64,000 nt of DNA, taken from assembly GCA_016185065.1 (NCBI GenBank), contig JACPOL010000008.1, forward strand, positions 620,001-684,000, read 5' to 3'. This document shows, piece by piece, positions 17,831 through 25,341 of this stretch. Position 1 is the stretch's first letter. The number at the start of each line of letters is the position of its first letter. This DNA comes from Chlamydiales bacterium (lineage in GTDB: Bacteria; Chlamydiota; Chlamydiia; Chlamydiales; Rhabdochlamydiaceae). Under the pieces are notes generated by a model. That model was given only the letters and a program-made list of their open reading frames with translations. It was not told the DNA's origin and ran no database searches. Both the position numbers and the translations under genes were made by a program.

Positions 17831-18823
17831 TCAGGCGGCGCGCTTTCTCGTCTTTGCGCCCTTCTGAGCCGTCCTGTTGAACGCCTCATTGATGTAAGTG
17901 GTAGCTAGCTGGAGAGCTCCACGCGCAGCTGGCGTCTCTGCTAAGGCATTGAGCATGAGAAAGTCGTGGATCGTCTCCAGGAAGCGCGTGGCTGTTACCT
18001 TCACTCCCGCTTCCATGAGTTTCGCAGCATAGAGCTCGCCCTCATCTCTAAGAACATCATTCTCGGCTGTAATCACAAGTGCTGGAGGCAGATCTCTGAG
18101 CTCCTCGGAGGTTGCCAAGAGAGGAGAGAGCATGATCTTTTTTCTCTCTGAAACCTCGGGCTCGTAGGCGTTCCAAAAATACTCCATCGCAGGCTTTGTA
18201 AGCCAAGGGCCATCTGCAAACTGCTTATAGGAAGGGGTGTTCATTGCAGCGCTAGTCACGGGATAGAAGAGAATCTGGCAGTCGATCTTTGGACTCGACC
18301 ACTTTTTTGCAAGAAGCGTTACCGCAATTGCCATATTGCCACCTACGCTATCTCCTGCAACTGCAAACCGCGATGCATCGAGATTGAACATCTCCGCATG
18401 ATCCGCCACGTATTTCGTTGCAGTGTAAGCCTCCTCGATCGCAACAGGAAACCTATCTTCAGGTGAGCGCGAGTAGTTAACAAAGACCACGGCAGAGTTT
18501 GTTGCTACAGCCAGCTCTCGGACAAGACGATCGTGAGTGTTTCTACTTCCCATCACCCATCCCGCGCCATGAAAATACATGATGACTGGCAGCCTCTCCT
18601 GGCTTCCTTTCGGGCGCAGAATATGAATAGAGACCTCACCTTTCGGACCACCTACAATCACCCTCTCTTCGACAGATACATCCGCCTTTTCAATAGGAGA
18701 AGATTGCAGCTTCTCAAGCACCTGGCGCGCCTCTACAGGACGAAGCTTATAGATTGGCGCTCCCCCTTTTTGCGTTAGCTCTTGAATGAATGCCGCCGTC
18801 TGCTTTTCCAGAGTAATTTTCAT
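17831..18823 (-). CDS. Alpha/beta-hydrolase, HSL-type acetyl esterase
   Basis: A 330-residue cytoplasmic relative of the exported esterase at 8277. It has HGAGW for the oxyanion hole (the usual second Gly replaced by Ala), the nucleophile elbow GDSVGGN, an acidic residue in AENDVLRDEGE and the catalytic His in LETIHDF. It lacks a signal peptide. The N-terminal ~80 residues form the cap typical of this family. The C-terminal 14 residues are Lys/Arg-rich. It would hydrolyse short-chain esters; the natural substrate is unknown. The gene is monocistronic and divergent from the glycosyltransferase gene. Confidence 0.85.
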   Translation of the reverse strand: MKITLEKQTAAFIQELTQKGGAPIYKLRPVEARQVLEKLQSSPIEKADVSVEERVIVGGPKGEVSIHILRPKGSQERLPVIMYFHGAGWVMGSRNTHDRLVRELAVATNSAVVFVNYSRSPEDRFPVAIEEAYTATKYVADHAEMFNLDASRFAVAGDSVGGNMAIAVTLLAKKWSSPKIDCQILFYPVTSAAMNTPSYKQFADGPWLTKPAMEYFWNAYEPEVSERKKIMLSPLLATSEELRDLPPALVITAENDVLRDEGELYAAKLMEAGVKVTATRFLETIHDFLMLNALAETPAARGALQLATTYINEAFNRTAQKGAKTRKRAA

Positions 18824-18885
18824 TAGGAGTCTCTCCTTGTTTAAGCTTCCTTTTAATAAAAATAAATTTATATAGTCCAGAAAAT

Positions 18886-19776
18886 ATGCCTCCTCTTGAT
18901 TTGAGCATCATCACTGTCACCTACCAGTCGAAAGAGTATATAGATGCATGCATCCTCTCGGTCGTCACACGCACCTTCAACTGCACCTACGAGCACATCA
19001 TCATCGATAACGCCTCAACAGATGGAACAGTAGAGCTCGTCGAAGGCGGCTACTCAAGTTATGTACGCCTTATCAAAAACCAGAGCAACCACGGCTTTGC
19101 CTCAGCAAATCAACAAGGAGTGAAAGAGGCAAAGGGACGCTACCTACTCTTTCTCAATCCGGACATGCAGCTCCATGAGGGCACCCTCGACAGCCTCCTC
19201 AACTGGATAGAGAAGAGGCCGGAAGTTGGGCTTGCAAGCTGCAAACTATTATGCTCCTCAGAGACACCCCACCCAGCGCTTAGGCCCTCTAAATTCCCCT
19301 CTCTGCTCCCCTACCTGCCCGCGCTCTTAAAGTTGAGACCCTTCTTCTGTTCAGTGCACCCAAAGTTCTTCTATCCAACCTTTGATGACAACCAGGAGCA
19401 GGAGGTCGAAGTGGTGCGCGGTGCATTCATGCTAATCAGGCGCGAGGTCATCCAAAAACTCGGATTCGCTTTTAATCCGCGCTACTTCATTCTTTTCGAG
19501 GATATCGACACCTGCAGAGAGGTGCGCAGACTCGGCTACAAAGTAGTCTACACCCCTCTCATCAGCTGCATCGATTTTTTTGGAAGAAGCTTTCTTAAAC
19601 AGACAAGTGCATGGAAGTATCTACAGATGACGCGCAGCTTCAAACTATATGTAAGCAGGTGGCACTCGCCGCTCCACCTCCTCTGGATCAATCCCGCTGC
19701 AACTCTCGGCTTCCTCTTTCGAATTCCCGAATGGGGCCTCAAAAACTCTTGGAGCGCCCTCAGGAGTAAGAGATGA
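18886..19776 (+). CDS. Family 2 glycosyltransferase (rhamnosyltransferase-like)
   Basis: A 296-residue GT-A enzyme. The N-terminal LSIITVTYQSKEYIDACI opens the fold, IIIDNASTDGTVEL gives the nucleotide-sugar pocket, and FLNPDMQL holds the DxD-like metal site. A VVRGAFMLIRREV segment and FEDIDTCREVRRLGY give the acceptor-side acidic motif. The last 60 residues contain hydrophobic patches that may touch the membrane. It would transfer a sugar onto a glycan or lipid carrier at the inner face of the membrane; the sugar cannot be told. The stop overlaps the start of the DUF167 gene by four bases, so they form a two-gene operon. Confidence 0.88.
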   Translation: MPPLDLSIITVTYQSKEYIDACILSVVTRTFNCTYEHIIIDNASTDGTVELVEGGYSSYVRLIKNQSNHGFASANQQGVKEAKGRYLLFLNPDMQLHEGTLDSLLNWIEKRPEVGLASCKLLCSSETPHPALRPSKFPSLLPYLPALLKLRPFFCSVHPKFFYPTFDDNQEQEVEVVRGAFMLIRREVIQKLGFAFNPRYFILFEDIDTCREVRRLGYKVVYTPLISCIDFFGRSFLKQTSAWKYLQMTRSFKLYVSRWHSPLHLLWINPAATLGFLFRIPEWGLKNSWSALRSKR

Positions 19777-20027
19777 TTCTAATGGTAAAGGTCACACCAA
19801 ACTCCAGAAAAAACTCTATCGAGGGATATCAAGGAGACGTTCTCAGAGTAAAAATTAAGGCTCCTCCCGATAAAGGGAAGGCCAACGAGGAGTTAATCGA
19901 ATTTTTAGCCGAGACATTTAAAATATCCAAGAGCCAGATCACCCTGATCTCTGGCCACTCCAGCCGCCTAAAAAAGCTTAAAATAGAAGAACCTATCCGC
20001 ATAGATTTAAAGCGGATAGGCTTGTAG
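19773..20027 (+). CDS. yggU: YggU/DUF167 family protein (UPF0235)
   Basis: An 84-residue protein matching the DUF167 family. VKVTPNSRKN starts it, LRVKIKAPPDKGKANEEL is the family hallmark, and a SQITLISGHSSRLKKLKI strand pair ends it. The fold is a small alpha/beta sheet; its cellular role is not established. The start at 19773 overlaps the glycosyltransferase stop (ATGA). A second ATG at 19782 (MVKVTPN) would fit the usual length slightly better, but coupling favours the first. Confidence 0.9.
   Translation: MILMVKVTPNSRKNSIEGYQGDVLRVKIKAPPDKGKANEELIEFLAETFKISKSQITLISGHSSRLKKLKIEEPIRIDLKRIGL
19992..20020. terminator. Hairpin at the convergent 3' ends
   Basis: Stem CCTATCCGC/GCGGATAGG (19992-20000, 20012-20020) inside the last codons of the DUF167 gene. 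On the minus strand it is followed by a T-rich stretch, so it more likely terminates the leftward Cys-rich protein gene. Confidence 0.45.
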
Positions 20028-20033
20028 CTTATA

Positions 20034-20393
20034 CTACTTCTTGTTTGGGCAGTAGCAGTCGCCTGCAACTTTCGCTACAACTTCATCAGGAGTCATTTTT
20101 GAACCATCGGCCATGTCTAGAGCCTGCTTCTTTCTCTCAGGAGTGAAACTTACAAAGATAGACTTGGCATAAGGAGCTAAAGAGCGCTCAAAAGAGGCGT
20201 TATCGCTTTCAACAACGCTATTCATGCAATCTTCCTGCTGTTTTTTGCACTCAGCAGAACTCTTTTTGCAGCTCTTTGACTCTTTTTTGCAGCTCTTCTC
20301 AGCGCTTCTTTCCCACGCTGCGAGTTCACCAGTATAAAAGCAGGCACCCGCTGCTAAACACATCGCAAAATTCAAAATCTTCTGTTTTTTCAT
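20034..20393 (-). CDS. Small secreted Cys/Lys-rich protein of unknown function
   Basis: A 119-residue protein with a signal peptide ending near residue 26 (GELAA). The mature N-terminal part contains a run of spaced Cys residues, CKKESKSCKKSSAECKKQQ, with a further Cys a few residues on, in a regular C-x6/7-C rhythm. The C-terminal part is a short helical domain (MTPDEVVAKVAG) ending in CYCPNKK. The pattern suggests a disulfide-cross-linked envelope protein, as chlamydiae use in place of much peptidoglycan. I do not recognise it as one of the known Omc/Omp cysteine-rich proteins. It stands alone, with a strong hairpin in its upstream region (20416-20446). Confidence 0.7.
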   Translation of the reverse strand: MKKQKILNFAMCLAAGACFYTGELAAWERSAEKSCKKESKSCKKSSAECKKQQEDCMNSVVESDNASFERSLAPYAKSIFVSFTPERKKQALDMADGSKMTPDEVVAKVAGDCYCPNKK

Positions 20394-20415
20394 AGACTTT
20401 CCCCTGTTTTTGATT

Positions 20416-20446
20416 GGAGCACCTAAAATATTTTAGGTCCTGCTCC
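20416..20446. promoter_or_regulatory. Hairpin upstream of the Cys-rich protein gene
   Basis: GGAGCA and CCTAAAAT at 20416-20429 pair with ATTTTAGG and TGCTCC at 20430-20446, with only a small bulge. There is no long T-run on either side. It may be the 3' end structure of the CFA-type gene or a leader hairpin of the small gene. Confidence 0.4.
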
Positions 20447-20494
20447 ACCTTCTAAGGCGCTAATCATTTTGCCGCAAGGTTTTTAAGCAGTCTC

Positions 20495-21676
20495 TTATCT
20501 TACAGTTTTGTAACCGCCGAGAACTCCCTCTTTAGAAAGGACCACCTGCCAGAGCTGAATCTGACGCGCGCGGAAAGCCCCCGCGCACGAGAGAAGATAA
20601 TACTTCCACATGCGGTAGAACTCAGGAGAGTAGGCCCCTTTTAACTGATCCCAGCTACTATCAAAATTCTTAAACCAGGCCATGAGCGTCTTGTCGTAGT
20701 CCGCACTGAAGTTGTGCCAATCTTCCATGACAAATAGCCCTTCGATCGATTTTCCGATTTGCGCAATGGAGGGCAGGTGACCTTTTGGGAAGATATACTT
20801 GTCGATCCAAGCGTCGCATGTCGAAGTCGAGACATTGGAGCCGATCGTGTGGAGCATGAGCATCCCATCGCTTTTAAGACAGCGGTGGGCGATCTCCATA
20901 AAAGTGCGGTAGTTCTTCTCTCCCACGTGCTCAAACATTCCGATCTCGACCACACGGTCAAAAGAGTCCTGCACGTCTCGGTAGTCTTGAACCCGAATTT
21001 CAATCGGAAGCCCCGCGCACACCTTACGCGCATACTCCGCCTGATTCTCAGAGAGCGTGATTCCAACCACCTCTACACCATAATTTTGAGCTATATACTT
21101 GGCAAATCCACCCCATCCGCAGCCGATATCAAGAACGCGCATCCCCTTTTTTAGCCCCAGCTTTCTCGCAATCAGATCGAACTTCGCTTGCTGCGCCTCA
21201 TCTAGAGTAGTTGCGTCTTTCCAGTAGCCGCAGCTATAGGCCATTAGCGAATCTAGCATATTCTCAAAGAGGTCGTTCCCCAGCTGGTAGTGAATGTCGA
21301 TCACATCCATGCTTCCCGTCTTCGTCTGAGGATTGAATAGCTTCGCCTTAATCACAGCCCACTTCATAGCGAGCGTCGGCTTAAAGTTCTTCTCCAGGTC
21401 CATCCTCATGATGCGGTAGATACACTCATCGAGCGCCTCGCAATCCCACCAGCCCTGCATGAAGGACTCTCCAAATCCAAGAGACTGATCTTTTAAGACG
21501 CGGTTATAAAACCCGTCGTTAAAAACCTGAATATCCCACATCCGACTCCCGTTGATCTCTACATCGGCAAGCCCAACAATCTCCGACACTACTTGTTTTG
21601 GATCGGATTGATTCGCCTCTAATTGCGAGAAACCAACCAATACAGTAAATATAGTTGCACAAATGTATCTATTCAT
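20495..21676 (-). CDS. cfa: Cyclopropane-fatty-acyl-phospholipid synthase-like methyltransferase with signal peptide
   Basis: A 393-residue protein clearly of the Cfa family. It has a NDGFYNRVLKDQSLGFGESF N-terminal domain, DIHYQLGNDLFE, the SAM motif VLDIGCGWGGFAKY, DYRDV, EMFEHVGEKNY-like GMFEHVGEKN, and the C-terminal CAGAFRARQIQLWQVV. Cfa enzymes add a methylene from SAM across lipid double bonds at the cytoplasmic face. Here residues 1-22 look like a cleavable signal peptide (IFTVLVGFSQLEA). Either the enzyme is exported, where SAM supply is a puzzle, or the segment anchors it to the membrane. It is the third normally cytosolic enzyme in this window with such an N-terminus. Confidence 0.9.
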   Translation of the reverse strand: MNRYICATIFTVLVGFSQLEANQSDPKQVVSEIVGLADVEINGSRMWDIQVFNDGFYNRVLKDQSLGFGESFMQGWWDCEALDECIYRIMRMDLEKNFKPTLAMKWAVIKAKLFNPQTKTGSMDVIDIHYQLGNDLFENMLDSLMAYSCGYWKDATTLDEAQQAKFDLIARKLGLKKGMRVLDIGCGWGGFAKYIAQNYGVEVVGITLSENQAEYARKVCAGLPIEIRVQDYRDVQDSFDRVVEIGMFEHVGEKNYRTFMEIAHRCLKSDGMLMLHTIGSNVSTSTCDAWIDKYIFPKGHLPSIAQIGKSIEGLFVMEDWHNFSADYDKTLMAWFKNFDSSWDQLKGAYSPEFYRMWKYYLLSCAGAFRARQIQLWQVVLSKEGVLGGYKTVR

Positions 21677-21725
21677 AAACTTCCCAATTTTTCCTCATAT
21701 TAAACAATGAAGAACAAATCGCAAG

Positions 21726-22886
21726 TTATTTGATAGAAAGAGTAGATTTTTTGTAATTGAGTAGATCAACCGATTGAACCCTTTGCTCCTCTTCCCCTGC
21801 ATAAATCAGATAGCCCTTAGGAGCTCGATCACCGGTAAGATTTTGGAAAAAGTGCAGCCGTCTCAAAAACTCTCGATTGAATGTTTTTGAAGACTTGATT
21901 TCGATCGGAACTAGATTGTGGCCATCTTTAAAAATCACGTCGATCTCATTTTTTTGAGTATCGCGGTAATAATAGAGCTGCGGATCCAATCCGCGATTTA
22001 ATCTCGACTTCATGAGTTCTAGTATTATCAGATTTTCAACCAGATGCCCTCTCAATGGATCACGACTGATCTGCACCTCATTTTCGATTCCCAAAAGGTA
22101 GGTTGCAAGACCCACATCTGTGAAGTAGAGCTTTGGAGATTTAATGATTCTTTTGCCAAAATTTTCGAAGTAGGGTTGTAAACGGAAAATGATAAAAGAA
22201 GCTTCTAGAATAGATAGCCACTCTTTTACAGTATGAGAAGAGACTCCTATCTCACCTCCAAGTTCTGCCAAATTAAGAACACTTCCAATACGTCCTGCAC
22301 AGATACGCACAAAACGATTGAACTGGCTTAGATCTTTAATGTTAATAAGTTGGCGCAAATCCCTTTCTACATAGGTTTGAAAATAGTTACGATAGGCTCT
22401 TGTCGGGTCTAAGTTGTCTTTATAGATTCTCGGGTATCCCCCTTTTAATAGCATCTCATCAAGAGGCAGGTCGATACCAGCTTTCAATAGCTCGCCTAAA
22501 CTCATCGGAAGAAGAGTCAAAAGAGCTGTTCTGCCAGCAAGCGATTGTGAGATTGCTTGGTGAAGCTCCAACTGATGACTCCCCGTTAGAATAAACATCC
22601 CCTTCAGCGATGTTTTATCTACGATAACTTGAATGTAAGAAAGAAGCTGAGGAAGGCGCTGAATCTCGTCTAATATGGCCCCAGATGGGTACTTATCTAG
22701 AAACCCCCTTGGATCCGACTCTGCGAGATCTCTCACATCTGGGGCTTCAAGGTTGACATAGGGTTTGTCTGGAAAGACCGCTTGAACAAGCGTAGTTTTC
22801 CCAGATTGCCGCGGTCCTATGACCGTGACAACAGGATATTTTAACTCAAGCTGCTTAAGCTCAATGACTATGTCTCGTTCAAACAT
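21726..22886 (-). CDS. AAA ATPase with DUF4143 domain
   Basis: A 386-residue protein of the common prokaryotic AAA_14/DUF4143 family. Walker A is GPRQSGKT (residues 24-31), Walker B/sensor segments are in AILDEIQ and ILTGSHQLEL, and a wHTH-like segment lies at ELGGEIGVSSHTVKEWLSIL. The C-terminal DUF4143 domain ends with the nuclease-fold motif KNEIDVIF and VPIEIKSSKT, which fits a restriction-endonuclease-like core. The function of the family is not settled; it spreads by horizontal transfer and its copy number varies between strains. It stands alone here. Confidence 0.9.
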   Translation of the reverse strand: MFERDIVIELKQLELKYPVVTVIGPRQSGKTTLVQAVFPDKPYVNLEAPDVRDLAESDPRGFLDKYPSGAILDEIQRLPQLLSYIQVIVDKTSLKGMFILTGSHQLELHQAISQSLAGRTALLTLLPMSLGELLKAGIDLPLDEMLLKGGYPRIYKDNLDPTRAYRNYFQTYVERDLRQLINIKDLSQFNRFVRICAGRIGSVLNLAELGGEIGVSSHTVKEWLSILEASFIIFRLQPYFENFGKRIIKSPKLYFTDVGLATYLLGIENEVQISRDPLRGHLVENLIILELMKSRLNRGLDPQLYYYRDTQKNEIDVIFKDGHNLVPIEIKSSKTFNREFLRRLHFFQNLTGDRAPKGYLIYAGEEEQRVQSVDLLNYKKSTLSIK

Positions 22887-22947
22887 AAAAACCGTACAAT
22901 CTGAAGTTGAACTTCATTTTATACGGAACTCCTATTCACACACAACC

Positions 22948-24261
22948 CTAAAGGATTTCGGCTGCGAGAGCGGCAAGCTCAGAGCGCTCTGTTTTGTCGA
23001 GGAAGACGTGTCCAAAAACCGGATGGTTTTTAAATCTACCGACCACATATGTAAGAGCGTTTGAGTCCTTATCAAGATAGGGATTATCGATCTGCGTCGC
23101 ATCTCCGGTGAGGACAACCTTCGTTCCCTGGCCAGCACGAGAGATGATCGTCTTCACCTCGTGAGGGGTCAGGTTCTGCGCCTCGTCGATGATGATATAC
23201 ATTTTAGGTAGAGACCTACCACGGATATAAGTCACCGCCTCCATCTCGATCTTCTTACTCTCCATGATCCACTTCTGCGTTTCGGTCCCATTACCCTCTC
23301 CGCTGGTGGACTGGCAGAGAAACTCCAAGTTGTCGTAGATCGGCTGCATCCAGTGGAAGAGCTTCTCCTCCTTGGTTCCAGGGAGGTATCCGATATCTTT
23401 ACCCAGAGGAACAACAGGCCTACTCACTAGAATACGAGTATAGAGCCCCTCATCAAAGACCTTCCGAAGACCTGCCGCTAGTGCGATCAGCGTCTTACCC
23501 GTTCCCGCAGGGCCTACAAGCGTTACCAGCTTAATGTCATCGCGAAGGAGCAGATCGAGAGCGCACTTCTGCTCATTGTTTAGAGGGAAGATCCCCCAGA
23601 TGTCTCTAGAGAGCTTGATTAGAGGCTCGAGCCTTTTTGCGCGCGAATTATATTTTGTGATCACAGACGACTGCTCTGGAGAGGTAAGAAGGCAGTACTC
23701 ATTTGGCAAGAGGTCGCTGATCTCTGTGGATAGGTAGCCATCTTTTAAAAAGGTGTCGATCTCTCTTTTCGGCACTTCGAGCTTGCGGTAGCCTCGATAC
23801 ATATTCTCATAGGAGGCCTTAAGACTCTCATAATCCTCCGCCTCGATATTGATCGCCTCGGCTTTAACCCTCATGACAAAGTCTTTGGAAACGAGAACTA
23901 CCGTCTGTCCCGCTTCCTGCAGCTGAAATGCTGTAAGGAGAATCCGATGATCGTTGCGGTCTACGGCAAGAGGAAAGTTCTTCTTCTCCATCGCCCTAGT
24001 CTCAACATGGATTCTTACAACTGTGCCATTTTCAATTTGCACACCAGTATGTAGAGCCCCCGCTTTGCGCAGCTTAAGGCTGCTGATGTAGCGAATCACA
24101 TGGCGGGCATTCTTTCCGAGCTCATCAGATAAGCGTTTTAAACCATCTAACTCCTCAATTACCGCAAGGGGAATGACAACGTCGCTCTCTTTGAACTTAC
24201 CTATCGCGTCTGGGTCATGAAGCAGAACGTTCGTATCTATCACAAAGGTCTTTCTATTCAC
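22948..24261 (-). CDS. phoH: PIN-PhoH family ATPase/ribonuclease
   Basis: A 437-residue fusion of an N-terminal PIN domain (FVIDTNVLLHDP, then VIEELDGLK and DRNDHRIL with the acidic nuclease residues) and a C-terminal PhoH ATPase. Walker A is GPAGTGKT (250-257) and Walker B is MYIIIDEAQNLTP; VLTGDATQID follows. PhoH2-type proteins couple ATP-driven RNA unwinding with cleavage, acting in the cytoplasm on RNA decay. In Chlamydia, as I recall, phoH lies next to the genes for a small conserved protein and the SH3b adhesin Ctad1. The same order is seen here, with the next two genes on the opposite strand. Confidence 0.93.
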   Translation of the reverse strand: MNRKTFVIDTNVLLHDPDAIGKFKESDVVIPLAVIEELDGLKRLSDELGKNARHVIRYISSLKLRKAGALHTGVQIENGTVVRIHVETRAMEKKNFPLAVDRNDHRILLTAFQLQEAGQTVVLVSKDFVMRVKAEAINIEAEDYESLKASYENMYRGYRKLEVPKREIDTFLKDGYLSTEISDLLPNEYCLLTSPEQSSVITKYNSRAKRLEPLIKLSRDIWGIFPLNNEQKCALDLLLRDDIKLVTLVGPAGTGKTLIALAAGLRKVFDEGLYTRILVSRPVVPLGKDIGYLPGTKEEKLFHWMQPIYDNLEFLCQSTSGEGNGTETQKWIMESKKIEMEAVTYIRGRSLPKMYIIIDEAQNLTPHEVKTIISRAGQGTKVVLTGDATQIDNPYLDKDSNALTYVVGRFKNHPVFGHVFLDKTERSELAALAAEIL

Positions 24262-24489
24262 TGCTTAAGCTCCTTTCGAGAATTTAGGACACCAAAAGGC
24301 GAGAATAGCCAAGCTCCCCCCTTCCTACAATCTTTTTTTAATTAATTATGTAAAATATTAATAATAAACGACTTAAACACAAAAACAAGCACTCAACAGC
24401 AGACTGTGCTAAATTCTATAGCATTCAAAATACCTTTGAGGTAAAATGGATTTTGAAGCGCAGTCTTATTATATTGAGGGTAAAAAACC

Positions 24490-25215
24490 ATGCGAATCAA
24501 CCATAAGATATTAAGCCTCCCCCCTTACATTTCTACTTCCTGGAAAAACGTCATCTCTTTACACGTTGAATACAGAACGAGCCTTCCCCTTCTCACAATT
24601 GGCCTCTTAAACGGCCAGTGCATAGAGGTGCCAAACCTAGAACTGCCCATTATCGATGCGATCTTCCAAGCACATGCAAAATCCATGGATCAAGAGAGCA
24701 GCATCCTGCAAAGACCAGCTCCACGAGAGAGCGAAGCGGAGATGCCTTCTCTCATGGAACAGCTCAGCCTCAGCTTCCCTATAAAAATCTCTTCAATGAA
24801 TCTAGACAACCTAGGCCCCCTTCTTCAGCACAACCCTCAGCAGGCGGACGCCCCTCCCCTTCCCGCCGATATATTAAACAAGATCGCCTCTCTATCTAAA
24901 ACGGCTGGCATCGAAGAGGATCTAGTTCCCGATGCTGAACCTCATTGCAATTGCATTCACTGCCAGATCTCTCGTGCGGTAAAGGGCGAGACAAAAGAGG
25001 TGGAAGAAGAACACCCCCTTTGCATAGACGAAGAGGTCTCGGATGAAGATCTCAAATTTCGCATCTGGGATATTCAGCAGACATCTCCAAATCTCTTCAA
25101 TGTAACCAACCCCCTGGATGAGAAGGAGAGCTACTCCGTCTTTCTAGGCGATCCGGTCGGCTGCACCTGCGGCCAAAAAACCTGCGAACATGTGGTTGCT
25201 GTCCTAAAAAGCTAA
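24490..25215 (+). CDS. Conserved chlamydial protein with SWIM-like zinc finger
   Basis: A 241-residue protein. The C-terminus holds CTCGQKTCEHVVAVL (Cys225, Cys227, Cys232, His234), which fits the SWIM zinc-finger pattern CxC-xn-CxH. A second metal-like cluster, HCNCIHC, is at residues 152-158. The N-terminal 60 residues look like a small beta domain, and the middle is acidic and low-complexity. Position between phoH and the SH3b protein matches the uncharacterised gene found there in Chlamydia trachomatis (CT016 by memory). SWIM fingers bind DNA or proteins; here the role is unknown. No signal peptide is visible, so it is cytoplasmic or a type III substrate. Confidence 0.75.
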   Translation: MRINHKILSLPPYISTSWKNVISLHVEYRTSLPLLTIGLLNGQCIEVPNLELPIIDAIFQAHAKSMDQESSILQRPAPRESEAEMPSLMEQLSLSFPIKISSMNLDNLGPLLQHNPQQADAPPLPADILNKIASLSKTAGIEEDLVPDAEPHCNCIHCQISRAVKGETKEVEEEHPLCIDEEVSDEDLKFRIWDIQQTSPNLFNVTNPLDEKESYSVFLGDPVGCTCGQKTCEHVVAVLKS

Positions 25216-25231
25216 AACCCCTCCCATTCTA

Positions 25232-25270
25232 AACCTCCTAATCCCATGGGCTAGGAGGTTTTATTTTTTT
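25232..25270 (+). terminator. Rho-independent terminator after the SWIM gene
   Basis: Stem AACCTCCTA/TAGGAGGTT (25232-25240, 25252-25260) followed by a T-rich run TTTTATTTTTTT. Confidence 0.85.
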
Positions 25271-25271
25271 T

Positions 25272-25341
25272 ACATGGTGGAAAAAAATGGGAGTTCCTAG
25301 AATGGCGTTTTAGTTTTTAGCTCATAGGAGTTCCACCATGT
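25272..25341 (+). promoter_or_regulatory. Leader inverted repeat covering the start codon of the SH3b gene
   Basis: ACATGGTGGAA at 25272-25282 is the exact complement of TTCCACCATGT at 25331-25341, which contains the ATG (25338). It directly follows the ribosome site AGGAG. If the transcript starts before 25272, the hairpin would hide the start codon and could control translation. Confidence 0.4.

Noticed and set aside
21726-22886. DUF4143 ATPase as part of a defence system
   Set aside because: No partner genes of a known defence system are adjacent.
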